From: Streptomyces sp. NRRL S-118
Lineage (GTDB): Bacteria > Actinomycetota > Actinomycetes > Streptomycetales > Streptomycetaceae
Reading direction: 5' to 3'
Length of the DNA stretch: 64,000 nucleotides
NCBI RefSeq assembly: GCF_000716335.1
Contig: NZ_KL591009.1
Coordinates: forward strand, 9,482-73,481
In this document: positions 17,846 to 27,300 of the stretch, in pieces
How the letters are laid out: every line of letters starts with the position of its first letter
How positions within the stretch are numbered: position 1 is the stretch's first letter
Notes under the pieces: model-generated
What the model saw: only the letters and a program-made list of their open reading frames with translations
Database searches by the model: none
What the model was told of the DNA's origin: nothing
Program-made: the position numbers and the translations under genes

Positions 17846-18943
17846 GTGGACGTGCAGAAGAAGCTCGACGACATCGTCGAGGCGGTCAGGAACGCCCGTT
17901 CCATGCCCATGTCGGCCTCCTGCGTGGTCAACCGCGCCGAGCTGCTCGCGATGCTCGAAGAGGTGCGCCAGGCCCTGCCCGGCTCCCTGGCCCAGGCCCA
18001 GGAGCTCATCGGCGGCCGCGAGCAGCTCGTCGAGCAGGCCCGCGCCGAGGCGGAGCGGATCATCGAGTCCGCCCACTCCGAGCGCGGCGCACTGATCTCC
18101 GACACCGAGATCGCCCGCCGGTCCCAGGAGGAGGCCGACCGCATCCTCGCGGAGGCCCGCCGGGACGCCGAGGAGATCCGTGCCGAGGCCGACGACTACG
18201 TCGACTCCAAGCTCGCCAACTTCGAGGTCGTCCTCACCAAGACCATCGGCTCCGTCGACCGGGGCCGCGAGAAGCTCCTCGGGCGGGGGCCCGGCCTCGA
18301 CGAGCAGGGCTACGCCGAGGAGGACGCCCCCGAGTACAGCTCCGACCCCCAGACCCTGATCCGGCGCGCCGACGAGTACGTCGACGCCAAGATCAGCGCC
18401 TTCGAGGCGGTCCTCTCCAAGACCCTGGAGGCGGTCGGACGCGGCCGGCAGAAGCTCCACGGCCGGATCGCCACCGACGAGCTGGGCGCCCACATGGCCG
18501 CCCAGGACGCGGCCGGCCTCCCGCAGCAGCGCCACACCAGCGACGCGGACTACCTGGCCGGCCTCGCCGAACTGGCCGACCCCGGGCCCGCGCAGCAGCC
18601 CGTGGCGGCCCCCGGGACGCCCGTACCGCCCGTCCCGGCCCAGCAGTCCGACCCGTACGCGTACCAGCCCCAGGGCGTGCCCCAGGACGCGTACACGGGC
18701 GGTACCGCCCATGCCGGGGGCTACGGGGGGCAGGACCCCTACGCCGCCTACCCGCCCCAGGGCTACGACCAGGGCGGCTACGCCGATCCGTACGGGTACG
18801 GACAGCAGCAGCTGCCGCCCCCGCCGCCGGTCCCGCCGCAGGACCCGCACGGGCAGCAGCCCGCCGCCCTCGACGAGACGAGCTTCTTCGACACCAGCAT
18901 GATCGACATGGAGCAGCTGCGCCGGTACGAGCAGGGCCGCTGA
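17846..18943 (+). CDS. DivIVA-like coiled-coil protein
   Basis: A 365-residue cytoplasmic protein. An N-terminal helix (MDVQKKLDDIVEAV) leads into a long heptad-rich, Glu/Arg/Ala coiled coil (about residues 50-210). This includes two similar blocks, EADDYVDSKLANFEVVLTKT and RADEYVDAKISAFEAVLSKT, apparently an internal duplication. The last 120 residues are a Pro/Gln/Gly/Tyr-rich disordered tail. It is usually annotated as a DivIVA-domain or cell-division-initiation protein in Streptomyces, which points to a scaffold at poles or septa; this is inference. The GTG start is used. Confidence 0.82.
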   Translation: MDVQKKLDDIVEAVRNARSMPMSASCVVNRAELLAMLEEVRQALPGSLAQAQELIGGREQLVEQARAEAERIIESAHSERGALISDTEIARRSQEEADRILAEARRDAEEIRAEADDYVDSKLANFEVVLTKTIGSVDRGREKLLGRGPGLDEQGYAEEDAPEYSSDPQTLIRRADEYVDAKISAFEAVLSKTLEAVGRGRQKLHGRIATDELGAHMAAQDAAGLPQQRHTSDADYLAGLAELADPGPAQQPVAAPGTPVPPVPAQQSDPYAYQPQGVPQDAYTGGTAHAGGYGGQDPYAAYPPQGYDQGGYADPYGYGQQQLPPPPPVPPQDPHGQQPAALDETSFFDTSMIDMEQLRRYEQGR

Positions 18944-18988
18944 GCAGGCCGGACCGCACACCTCTCCGCCGGCCCCGGCCGACCCGGA

Positions 18989-19018
18989 TTGGGCTGTGAG
19001 CGAAGCGTCCAGTATCCT
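18989..19018 (+). promoter_or_regulatory. Probable promoter of the DUF177-rpmF-rnc-mutM operon
   Basis: TTGGGC (18989-18994), an 18-base spacer and TATCCT (19013-19018) predict a start near 19025 and a leader of about 95 bases. Confidence 0.5.
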
Positions 19019-19120
19019 GGCTCTTCGGTCGCGAGTACGTCCGCGATCCCGCGTGCCCGCATCGGCATCCGTTCCGGTGCCGGGCCGCCCTCCAGACGAT
19101 TTTCGAAAGCAGGAAGAGCC

Positions 19121-19759
19121 CTGAGTACGCGCCTCGACCACCGCAACCCCCTCGTGTTCGACACGCACGAGCTGGGCCGGCGTCCCGGTGCCCTCCAGCG
19201 GCTCTCCCGCACGGTCGAGGCCCCCGCGGACCTCGGCATCGACGGAGTCATCGGCGTACCGCAGGGCTCGCCCGTCGAGCTGGAGCTCCGCCTCGAGTCG
19301 GTCATGGAAGGGGTGCTCGTCACGGGCACCGCCCGTGCGTCGGCCGAGGGGGAGTGCGTAAGGTGTCTGGAGCCGCTGCGCCAGGATGTCGCGGCGGACT
19401 TCCAGGAGATGTTCTCGTACCCCGACACCGACGACCGGGGCCACCGCAAGGCGGCCGCGGACGACGATGCCGAGGACGACGAGGACATGACCCCCCTCGA
19501 GGACGGCATGTTCGACCTCGAGCCCGTGCTGCGTGATGCGGTGGTGCTCGCACTGCCGATGCAGCCGGTGTGCCGGGAGGACTGTGCCGGGTTGTGCGCC
19601 GATTGCGGGGCCAACCTGAACGACGACCCGGACCACCACCATGACGCCGTCGACATCCGTTGGGCGGCACTGCAGGGACTCGCCGGTTCACTCGGGACCG
19701 GGGAGAAGGACAACATGAGCGGCGCCGAAGCGGGCGTCGACGAGAAGCAGGAGAAGTAG
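19121..19759 (+). CDS. DUF177 (YceD) family protein, CTG start
   Basis: YceD/DUF177 proteins are linked to 23S rRNA maturation and precede rpmF in most bacteria, as here. The 212-residue protein has the conserved [14 protein letters not shown] and a C-terminal cysteine cluster [16 protein letters not shown], likely zinc-binding. No ATG, GTG or TTG fits: homology begins at about [19 protein letters not shown]. The only codon with a ribosome site (AGGAAG, 19111-19116) is CTG 19121. A GTG inside VFDTHEL would cut conserved residues. The last residues run into rpmF after 2 bases. Confidence 0.88.
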   Translation: MSTRLDHRNPLVFDTHELGRRPGALQRLSRTVEAPADLGIDGVIGVPQGSPVELELRLESVMEGVLVTGTARASAEGECVRCLEPLRQDVAADFQEMFSYPDTDDRGHRKAAADDDAEDDEDMTPLEDGMFDLEPVLRDAVVLALPMQPVCREDCAGLCADCGANLNDDPDHHHDAVDIRWAALQGLAGSLGTGEKDNMSGAEAGVDEKQEK

Positions 19760-19761
19760 CC

Positions 19762-19935
19762 GTGGCTGTTCCGAAGCGGAAGATGTCGCGCAGCAACACG
19801 CGCCACCGCCGGTCGCAGTGGAAGGCTGCGGTCCCCACCCTGGTTTCGTGTGAGCGTTGCCAGGAGCCGAAGCAGCAGCACATCGCGTGCCCGAGCTGCG
19901 GCACGTACAACAAGCGCCAGGTCCTCTCGGTCTGA
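19762..19935 (+). CDS. rpmF: 50S ribosomal protein L32
   Basis: L32, 57 residues, is the cysteine-containing form with a zinc knuckle CERC...CPSC. It starts [20 protein letters not shown]. The GTG lies 2 bases after the DUF177 stop and the rnc gene follows, the canonical order. Streptomyces can carry additional L32 paralogues elsewhere. Confidence 0.97.
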   Translation: MAVPKRKMSRSNTRHRRSQWKAAVPTLVSCERCQEPKQQHIACPSCGTYNKRQVLSV

Positions 19936-19955
19936 GCGGGCTGGTGAGAGGCACC

Positions 19956-20843
19956 GTGTCTAGCTCCAAAACGGCGGATGACGCCAAGAAGCAGGCGGAG
20001 AACACGGCCTCGTCCCACACGCTTCTGGAAGGGCGGCTCGGGTACAAGCTCGAGTCCGCCCTTCTGGTGCGTGCGCTGACCCACCGTTCGTACGCGTACG
20101 AGAACGGCGGCCTGCCCACCAACGAGCGCCTGGAGTTCCTCGGGGACTCCGTGCTCGGCCTGGTGGTCACGGACACGCTGTACCGCACCCACCCCGACCT
20201 GCCCGAGGGCCAGCTGGCCAAGCTGCGGGCCGCGGTGGTCAACTCGCGTGCGCTGGCGGAGGTCGGCCGCGGCCTCGACCTGGGCTCCTTCATCCGGCTC
20301 GGCCGGGGCGAAGAGGGCACCGGTGGCCGGGACAAGGCGTCCATCCTCGCCGACACCCTGGAAGCGGTGATCGGCGCGGTCTATCTCGACCAGGGCCTCG
20401 AAGCGGCGTCCGAGCTGGTGCACCGGCTCTTCGACCCGCTGATCGAGAAGTCCTCGAACCTCGGCGCCGGCCTGGACTGGAAGACCAGCCTCCAGGAACT
20501 CACCGCCGCCGAAGGCCTCGGCGTTCCGGAGTACCTGGTCACCGAGACGGGACCGGACCACGAGAAGACCTTCACTGCTGCCGCCCGCGTCGGTGGTGTC
20601 TCGTACGGCACCGGCACCGGCCGCAGCAAGAAGGAAGCGGAACAGCAGGCGGCGGAGTCCGCCTGGCGGGCCATCCGGGCCGCCGCGGACGAGCGGGAGG
20701 CGGCGGCGAAGGCCGCGGCCGAATCCGGCGCGCCCGCCGACGCGGGACCGGGCGCGGGCTCGGACCCCGGCTCCGAAGAGGCCGCCGACACCTCTTCGGT
20801 CTCCGACGTTCCCCGGACCGCGGCGGATTCCGCCACGGCCTGA
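19956..20843 (+). CDS. rnc: Ribonuclease III (AbsB)
   Basis: RNase III cleaves double-stranded RNA in rRNA maturation and mRNA control. The catalytic signature [12 protein letters not shown] is at residues 56-67, further acidic residues are in [13 protein letters not shown], and the dsRNA-binding domain ends [13 protein letters not shown]. The last 50 residues are an Ala/Glu/Pro/Ser-rich tail. In S. coelicolor this gene is absB, whose loss blocks antibiotic production. The GTG at 19956 is preceded by GAGAGG; a second GTG at 19944 is possible. Confidence 0.96.
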   Translation: MSSSKTADDAKKQAENTASSHTLLEGRLGYKLESALLVRALTHRSYAYENGGLPTNERLEFLGDSVLGLVVTDTLYRTHPDLPEGQLAKLRAAVVNSRALAEVGRGLDLGSFIRLGRGEEGTGGRDKASILADTLEAVIGAVYLDQGLEAASELVHRLFDPLIEKSSNLGAGLDWKTSLQELTAAEGLGVPEYLVTETGPDHEKTFTAAARVGGVSYGTGTGRSKKEAEQQAAESAWRAIRAAADEREAAAKAAAESGAPADAGPGAGSDPGSEEAADTSSVSDVPRTAADSATA

Positions 20844-20943
20844 GCTGCTGACGCTTCCACCCCGTCGCTCCTCCCGCGCCTCCGGGCGCCGGGCCGGTGC
20901 GGCGGGGTTTTCCCCGTCCCGCCCCTTGTCCCGAGGAGTCCCG

Positions 20944-21819
20944 GTGCCCGAGCTGCCCGAGGTCGAAGTCGTACGGCGCGGCCTGGAGCGCTGGGTCGGC
21001 GGCCGGACCGTCCGGGACGTGACGGTGCTGCACCCCCGCGCGGTACGGCGGCACCTGGCGGGCGGAGAGGACTTCGCGGCGCGCCTGCGGGGGCAGCGCC
21101 TCGGGATCGCGCAGCGGCGCGGCAAGTACCTGTGGCTGCCGCTGGAGGACTCCGGGACGTCCGTGCTCGGGCACCTCGGCATGAGCGGGCAGCTGCTGGT
21201 CCAGCCCGAGGACGCCCCGGACGAGAAGCACCTGCGGATCCGTGTCCGCTTCGCCGACGACCTGGGCACCGAGCTGCGCTTCGTCGACCAGCGCACCTTC
21301 GGCGGGCTCTCCCTCCACGAGAACACCCCCGACGGACTGCCCCTGGCCATCGCGCACATCGCCCGCGACCCGCTCGACCCCGCCTTCGACGACGCGGCCT
21401 TCCACACCGCGCTGCGCCTGCGCCGCACCACCGTCAAGCGGGCGCTGCTCGACCAGTCGCTCATCAGCGGCGTCGGCAACATCTACGCGGACGAGGCGCT
21501 GTGGCGCTCCCGGCTCCACTACGACCGCCCCACCGCCACCCTCACCCGCCCCCGCTCGGCCGAGCTCCTCGGCCACGTACGGGACGTGATGACGGCCGCG
21601 CTCGCCGTCGGCGGCACCAGCTTCGACAGCCTGTACGTCAACGTCAACGGCGAGTCCGGCTACTTCGACCGCTCCCTGGACGCGTACGGCCGCGAGGGCG
21701 AGCCCTGCCGGCGCTGCGGCACGCCCATGCGCCGCCGCCCCTGGATGAACCGCTCCAGCTACTTCTGCCCGCGCTGTCAGCGTCCGCCGCGCGCCGGGTC
21801 GGAGCGCTCCGCGTCGTAA
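20944..21819 (+). CDS. mutM: Formamidopyrimidine-DNA glycosylase
   Basis: MutM/Fpg removes 8-oxoguanine and nicks the abasic site. The mature N-terminus [14 protein letters not shown] carries the catalytic Pro and Glu. GKYLWLPL contains the conserved Lys. The C-terminal zinc finger [20 protein letters not shown] ends CPRCQ. The protein has 291 residues. It is the last gene of the rpmF operon. Its final 43 bases overlap the convergent HxlR gene. Confidence 0.97.
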   Translation: MPELPEVEVVRRGLERWVGGRTVRDVTVLHPRAVRRHLAGGEDFAARLRGQRLGIAQRRGKYLWLPLEDSGTSVLGHLGMSGQLLVQPEDAPDEKHLRIRVRFADDLGTELRFVDQRTFGGLSLHENTPDGLPLAIAHIARDPLDPAFDDAAFHTALRLRRTTVKRALLDQSLISGVGNIYADEALWRSRLHYDRPTATLTRPRSAELLGHVRDVMTAALAVGGTSFDSLYVNVNGESGYFDRSLDAYGREGEPCRRCGTPMRRRPWMNRSSYFCPRCQRPPRAGSERSAS

Positions 21820-22208
21820 CGCGCGCGGGCCGCCACGACCTCCGGCATCCGGCCCTCGACCAGTTCGATCAGGCCGAGGAGCCGCTCGGCCACGGCCCGC
21901 CCGAGCGGCGTCAGCTCGTAGTCCACGTGCGGGGGAGTGACCGGCCGGGCCTCGCGACGCACCAGTCCGTCGCGCTCCAGCGCGTGCAGGGTCTGCGAGA
22001 GCATCTTCTCGCTCACCCCGTCCACCCTGCGCCGCAGCTCGCTGAAGCGCAGGCGGCCACCGGACAGCGCGCCGAGGGTGAGACCACCCCAGCGGCCCGT
22101 GACGTGCTCCAGGGTGCCGCGCGAGGGGCACAGCCGGGAGAACACGTCGAACGCCGGGCGGTCGTCCCCGGGGGCCGGCCGGTCGTCGCCCGCGCGGTCG
22201 TCGTCCAT
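21777..22208 (-). CDS. HxlR-family transcriptional regulator
   Basis: A 143-residue winged-helix regulator with the HxlR layout: a Cys near the start ([18 protein letters not shown]), [20 protein letters not shown] as recognition region, and a wing ([19 protein letters not shown]). An acidic 20-residue lead ([17 protein letters not shown]) precedes it. HxlR proteins often sense reactive electrophiles or oxidants through the Cys. The overlap with mutM, an oxidative-damage repair gene, is suggestive but may be chance. No adjacent target gene on the same strand is obvious. Confidence 0.88.
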   Translation of the reverse strand: MDDDRAGDDRPAPGDDRPAFDVFSRLCPSRGTLEHVTGRWGGLTLGALSGGRLRFSELRRRVDGVSEKMLSQTLHALERDGLVRREARPVTPPHVDYELTPLGRAVAERLLGLIELVEGRMPEVVAARARYDAERSDPARGGR

Positions 22209-22251
22209 GACCGCCAGCGTACTGCCGTCCCGGGCCGGGCCCGGAGGCCGC

Positions 22252-23118
22252 TCAGAAGCCGAAGTCCTGCGTCCACCAGGGGCCGCCGTCGGCGAAGTGC
22301 ACGCCGACGCCGAGCTTGGTGTAGTCGCAGTTGAGGATGTTCGCACGGTGGCCGTCGCTGTTCATCCAGGAGTCCATCACCGCCTGGGCGTCGGTCTGCC
22401 CGCGGGCTATGTTCTCGGCGGCCAGACCCGGCACGCCCGCCTGCGCGGCACGGTCCCAGGGGGAGTCCCCGTCGGGGTCGGTGTGCGCGAAGAAGTTCCG
22501 CGCGGCCATGTCCGCGCTGAACGCCCCGGCCAGTGACGCCAGGCCGGCGTCGGGGCGGACCGGGCTGCAGCCCACCTTGGCGCGCTCCGTGTTCACCAGG
22601 CTGAGCACGGCGGCCTCGGCGGTCGCCTCCTTGCCGGCGAGCCGGGACGCGGAAGGCTGCTGCTCGACCGTCCGCCGGGGCGTGGGCGCCGCCGCCGTAC
22701 GGGAGGGGGCGGCGCTGCTGGGCCGGGCCTGCGTCTTCGCCGGCTCCGGCTCCGGTGCCTTCGTCTTCGCCTTCGTCGGCGTGGAGGACGGCTTCGTGGC
22801 CGTCGGCGAGGGCTTCGCGGCCGTCGGCGAGGGCTTCGCGGAGGGCGTCCTCGACGGCGCCTGCGTCCGCTCGGCGCTCCGGCTCGGGGAGACCGAGGCG
22901 CGCCCGGTCGGCGTGGCACTCGCCTCGCCCTGGGTCTGCAGCTCGGGCACCCCGGTGCGTATCTGCTCGCCGGAGGGGCCGCCGCCCACCTTGTAGGTGT
23001 CGCCGCCGGGCAGCAGGCCGGAGGCGACGGCGACGGCGCCCACCGCCATCGCCGCGGAGGCGCCGAGCAGACCGGTGCGTACCGGGACCACGGCCCGCTT
23101 CTTCCGGTGGCGTCCCAT
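22252..23118 (-). CDS. Secreted or anchored CAP (SCP/PR1) domain protein
   Basis: A 288-residue exoprotein. Basic residues then a hydrophobic segment (LLGASAAMAVGAVAVASGLL) act as signal or anchor. A Ser/Pro/Thr/Lys-rich linker (about residues 60-160) contains short KPSPTA repeats. The CAP domain follows, with SLVNTERAKVGCSPV, FFAHTDPDGDSPWDRA, AENIARGQ and MNSDGHRANILNCDYTKLGVGV; the two His and Glu form the usual CAP cavity. The role outside the cell is unknown. The ATG at 23118 has a purine-rich ribosome site (GGAAAGGGG). Confidence 0.9.
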   Translation of the reverse strand: MGRHRKKRAVVPVRTGLLGASAAMAVGAVAVASGLLPGGDTYKVGGGPSGEQIRTGVPELQTQGEASATPTGRASVSPSRSAERTQAPSRTPSAKPSPTAAKPSPTATKPSSTPTKAKTKAPEPEPAKTQARPSSAAPSRTAAAPTPRRTVEQQPSASRLAGKEATAEAAVLSLVNTERAKVGCSPVRPDAGLASLAGAFSADMAARNFFAHTDPDGDSPWDRAAQAGVPGLAAENIARGQTDAQAVMDSWMNSDGHRANILNCDYTKLGVGVHFADGGPWWTQDFGF

Positions 23119-23248
23119 CTGCTCCGCCCCTTTCCTGCCGACTCGGTGCGACTCACCCGAATGAGTGAGGCTCATTGCGTCGGGACTGTACGCCATGACG
23201 GGTGGGGAAGAAGTGCCGGAAGAGCAATTCGCCGGTTAGCGTGCAGCC

Positions 23249-23530
23249 ATGAACGATCACGCACGGCTCACCGCCTGGGTACGCGGCCGAGTACAGGGAG
23301 TGGGCTTCCGCTGGTTCACCAGGGCGAATGCTCTGGAGATCGGCGGCCTCACCGGTTTTGCCCTCAATCTGGAGGACGGCCGGGTGCAGGTGGTGGCCGA
23401 GGGGCCGAGTGACAATTGCCACCGTCTTCTGGAATGGCTGCGCTCCGGCGACACACCCGGTCGTGTCGACGGAGTCACTGAGATCTGGGACACGCCCCGC
23501 GGCGGTTACGACGGCTTCGAAGTCCGCTGA
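23249..23530 (+). CDS. acyP: Acylphosphatase
   Basis: A 93-residue acylphosphatase with the phosphate loop GRVQGVGFR (catalytic Arg) and the catalytic Asn in [16 protein letters not shown]. It hydrolyses acyl phosphates such as acetyl phosphate. The position near smc is common in actinobacteria. It stands alone, with about 400 bases before the next gene. Confidence 0.95.
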   Translation: MNDHARLTAWVRGRVQGVGFRWFTRANALEIGGLTGFALNLEDGRVQVVAEGPSDNCHRLLEWLRSGDTPGRVDGVTEIWDTPRGGYDGFEVR

Positions 23531-23931
23531 CGAACGTGATCGATTCTCCGCGCCGAGCGGGCTTGAGGGCAGGCGGCCGGACGTCCGGTCCGGCAATCGT
23601 CGCTGCGTACGGCGAAAACGGACGGGTGGTTGCCAAGAGCGGAGGTCTCGTGCCAGGCTGCGCGGTAATTGATCGACACGCCCCTGTGGACACCGCGCGC
23701 GAGGCGCCGCCGCACCATCCGCGGCCGCAGACCCCCCGGATGCCCCACGATGACGGGCGTGATCGTGTTGACCGTCAAACTTTTTGGTGAGACTCTGGAA
23801 GCCCCGCGCACCTTAGCTGTTTGGCAGTAGGAACCGCAGCGGCACCAAGCAATGCTGCCGAGCACCGCGGGTGCGAACCCTCACGACCCACACCGCTTCG
23901 GTCGGTCACTCAGTGTGGAGGACCATCAGTC
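23531..23931 (+). other. Gap of about 400 bp with promoter-like element
   Basis: No gene is recognised. TTGACC (23768-23773) with a 17-base spacer and GACTCT (23791-23796) may be a promoter. The -35 lies in the perfect inverted repeat TTGAC-C-GTCAA (23768-23778), beside a short T-rich stretch. This gives a leader of about 130 bases with a small hairpin GCACCGCGGGTGC before the small coiled-coil gene. Confidence 0.45.
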
Positions 23932-24144
23932 ATGGCAAAGGCGCTTCTCGGTTATGTCGGCGGTACCGACCCGCGACTTCTCGCCGAGATGCGGCGGCTT
24001 CAGCAGCGCGTACAGGACCTGGAATCCGAGCTCGTACGGATCCAGTCCGAGAACGACGCGCTGAACGCAGCTGCCGCACACGGCGAGTCGCTGCTCGACG
24101 GCATCGACATCGACGTATCCAAGGCGGAGCCTGCGCTCACCTGA
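23932..24144 (+). CDS. Conserved small coiled-coil protein (70 aa)
   Basis: A 70-residue protein with a conserved start MAKALLGYVGGTDPRLLAEM, then a heptad-patterned helix (RRLQQRVQDLESELVRIQSE) and an acidic tail. I recall near-identical proteins upstream of smc across Streptomyces, without known function. The ATG has a strong ribosome site (GGAGGA, 23916-23922). A possible role as a small partner of a DNA or membrane protein is only a guess. A textbook terminator follows. Confidence 0.87.
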   Translation: MAKALLGYVGGTDPRLLAEMRRLQQRVQDLESELVRIQSENDALNAAAAHGESLLDGIDIDVSKAEPALT

Positions 24145-24190
24145 CCTCAGCCCCCATCGGGCAGGTGAGAAACACTCTCGCGAGATATGC

Positions 24191-24224
24191 AAGGGACGCT
24201 ACGGCGTCCCTTCTTTCTTTTCTC
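24191..24224 (+). terminator. Rho-independent terminator with T-rich tail
   Basis: AAGGGACGC-TACG-GCGTCCCTT (9 bp stem, tetraloop) is followed by CTTTCTTTTCTC. This is unusually E. coli-like for Streptomyces, where T-tracts are rare. A palindrome TCTCGCGAGA sits just before it (24176-24185). Confidence 0.93.
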
Positions 24225-24318
24225 CCCCACGTTCACCTGCCGTATCCCCTCTCCTCACGTCTGATCTGCCCTTCATGGTCATGGGTCAAACGAGAGGCGC
24301 CCGGTAGAGTCCGGGGGC

Positions 24319-27300
24319 GTGCACCTCAAGGCCCTGACCCTCCGCGGTTTCAAGTCGTTCGCCTCCGCCACCACCCTGCGGTTCGAGCCGGGGATCACGT
24401 GTGTCGTGGGACCGAACGGCTCGGGCAAGTCCAATGTGGTGGACGCCCTTTCCTGGGTCATGGGGGAACAGGGAGCCAAATCCCTGCGCGGCGGCAAGAT
24501 GGAGGACGTCATCTTCGCCGGGACGACCGGACGACCTCCGCTCGGCCGCGCCGAGGTCTCCCTCACGATCGACAATTCCGATGGTGCCCTGCCCATCGAC
24601 TACGCCGAAGTCACCATTACGCGGATCATGTTCCGCGGCGGCAGCAGCGAATACCAGATCAACGGCGACACCTGCCGCCTGCTGGACATCCAGGACCTGC
24701 TCAGCGACTCCGGTATCGGCCGGGAGATGCACGTCATCGTCGGGCAGGGGCAGCTCGACTCCGTCCTGCACGCCGACCCCATGGGGCGCAGGGCCTTCAT
24801 CGAGGAGGCCGCGGGCGTCCTCAAGCACCGCAAGCGCAAGGAGAAGGCGCTGCGGAAGCTCGACGCCATGCAGGCCAACCTCGCGCGCGTCCAGGACCTC
24901 ACCGACGAGCTGCGGCGGCAGCTCAAGCCGCTCGGGCGGCAGGCCGCGGTGGCCCGCCGCGCCGCCGTCATCCAGGCCGACCTGCGCGACGCACGCCTGC
25001 GGCTGCTCGCCGACGACCTCGTACGCCTCCGGGAGGCGCTGCGGGCGGAGCTCGCGGACGAGGCGGCCCTGAAGCAGCGCAAGGAGCACGCCGAGGCGGA
25101 GCTGAAGGCGGCGCTCGCCCGCGAGGCGGAGCTCGAGGACGAGGTGCGGCGGCTCGCGCCGCGGCTCCAGCGCGCCCAGCAGACCTGGTACGAGCTGTCG
25201 CAGCTGGCCGAGCGGGTGCGCGGCACGATCTCGCTGGCCGACGCGCGCGTGAAGAGCGCCACCGCGCCGCCGGTGGAGGAGCGCCGGGGCCGCGACCCCG
25301 AGGACATGGAGCGCGAGGCGGCCCGGATCCGTGAGCAGGAGGCGGAGCTGGAGGCCGCGCTGGAGGCAGCCGAGCGGGCCCTGGAGGACACCGTCGCGCA
25401 CCGCGCCGAGCTGGAACGCCGGCTGGTGGCGGAGGAGCGGCGGCTGAAGGACGCGGCACGGGCGATCGCCGACCGCCGAGAGGGGCTGGCCCGGCTGTCC
25501 GGGCAGGTGGGCGCCGCCCGGTCGCGCGCCGCCGCCGCGCAGGCGGAGATCGGCCGGCTGGCCGCCGCCCGCGACGAGGCGCGCGAGCGGGCGGCCGCCG
25601 CGCAGCAGGAGTACGAGACGCTCAAGGCCGAGGTCGACGGGCTGGAGGCGGACGACACCGAGCTCGCCGGGCAGCACGAGGCCGCGCGGGCGGAGCTCGC
25701 CGACGCGGAGGCCGCGCTGACCGCCGCGCGGGAGGCCGTCACCGCGGCGGAGCGCAAGCGCGCGGCCACCCAGGCCCGCCACGATGCCCTCGCGCTCGGC
25801 CTGCGCCGCAAGGACGGCTCGGGCGCGCTGCTCGGCGCGGCCGACCGCCTGGCGGGGCTCCTCGGCCCGGCCGCCGAGCTCCTCACCGTGACGCCCGGGT
25901 ACGAGGTTCCGGTCGCCGCCGCCCTGGGCGCCGCGGCCGATGCGCTCGCGGTCCGCGACCCCGCGACCGCCGCCGACGCGATCCGCCTCCTGCGCAAACA
26001 GGACGCGGGGCGCGCGGCGCTGCTGGTCGGCGGCGCCGGGAGCGTCGAGGCCGGCGCCCCGGGGGCCATGGGGGAGCGGTCCGGCCCCGGCACGCTGCCG
26101 GGTGACGCCGGGCGCGAGCCGTCCGCGCTCGCGCCGCCGGACGGCGCCGCGAGTGAGCCGCCCGCCGTCGCCGATCTCGTGCGGGGTCCCGGGGCGCTGG
26201 TCTCCGCCGTACGCAGGCTCGTCGGGGACATGGTCGTCGTCGGCACCCTGGAGGACGCCGAGGACCTGGTGGCCGCCCGCCCCGACGCCGTGGCCGTCAC
26301 CGCCGAGGGCGACGTCCTGGGAGCGCACTTCGCACAGGGCGGGTCCGCCGGGGCGCCGAGCCTGCTGGAGGTCCAGGCCTCCGTGGACGAGGCCGCCGCC
26401 GAGCTCGCCGAACTGGCCGTACGCTGCGACGAGCTGGCCGCCGCGCAGCACGAGGCGACCGAGCGGCGCCGCCTCCTGGCGGCGCGCGTGGAGGAGCTGG
26501 GCGAGCGGCGCCGCGCCGCCGAACGCGAGAAGTCCCAGGTCGCGCAGGCGCTCGGGCGCCTCGCCGGGCAGGCGAGGGGCGCCACCGGCGAGGCCGAGCG
26601 CACCGCCGCGGCCGCCGCCCGTGCGCAGGAGGCCCTGGAGCGGGCCACCGAGGAGGCCGAGGAGCTGGCCGAGCGGCTGCTGGTGGCCGAGGAGGCGCCG
26701 GCCGAGGAGGAGCCCGACACCTCCGTGCGCGACCGGCTCGCCGCCGACGGCGCCAACGCCCGCCAGACGGAGATGGAGGCCCGGCTCCAGGTCCGTACCC
26801 ACGAGGAGCGGGTCAAGGGCCTGGCCGGCCGCGCCGACGGGCTCGACCAGGCCGCGCGCGCCGAACGCGAGGCCCGCGCGCGGGCGGAACAGCGCCGCGC
26901 GCGGTTGCGCCACGAGGCCGGGGTCGCGGCGGCCGTCGCCTCCGGCGCGCGCCAGCTCCTCGCGCACGTCGAGGTCTCCCTCGTGCGGGCCGAGCAGGAA
27001 CGTGCCGCCGCCGAGGCCGCGAAGGCGGTGCGGGAGCAGGAACTGGTGGCGGCCCGCGCCCGTGGCCGGGAGTTGAAGGGTGAGCTGGACAAGCTCACGG
27101 ATTCCGTCCACCGGGGTGAGGTCCTCGGGGCCGAGAAGCGGCTGCGGATCGAGCAGCTGGAGACCAGGGCACTGGAGGAGCTGGGCGTCGAGCCGGCCGT
27201 CCTCGTCGCCGAGTACGGGCCCGGCCAGCCGGTCCCGCCGTCCCCGCCCGCCGAGGGGGAGGACCTCCCGGAGGACCCCGGCCACCCCCGCAACCAGCCG

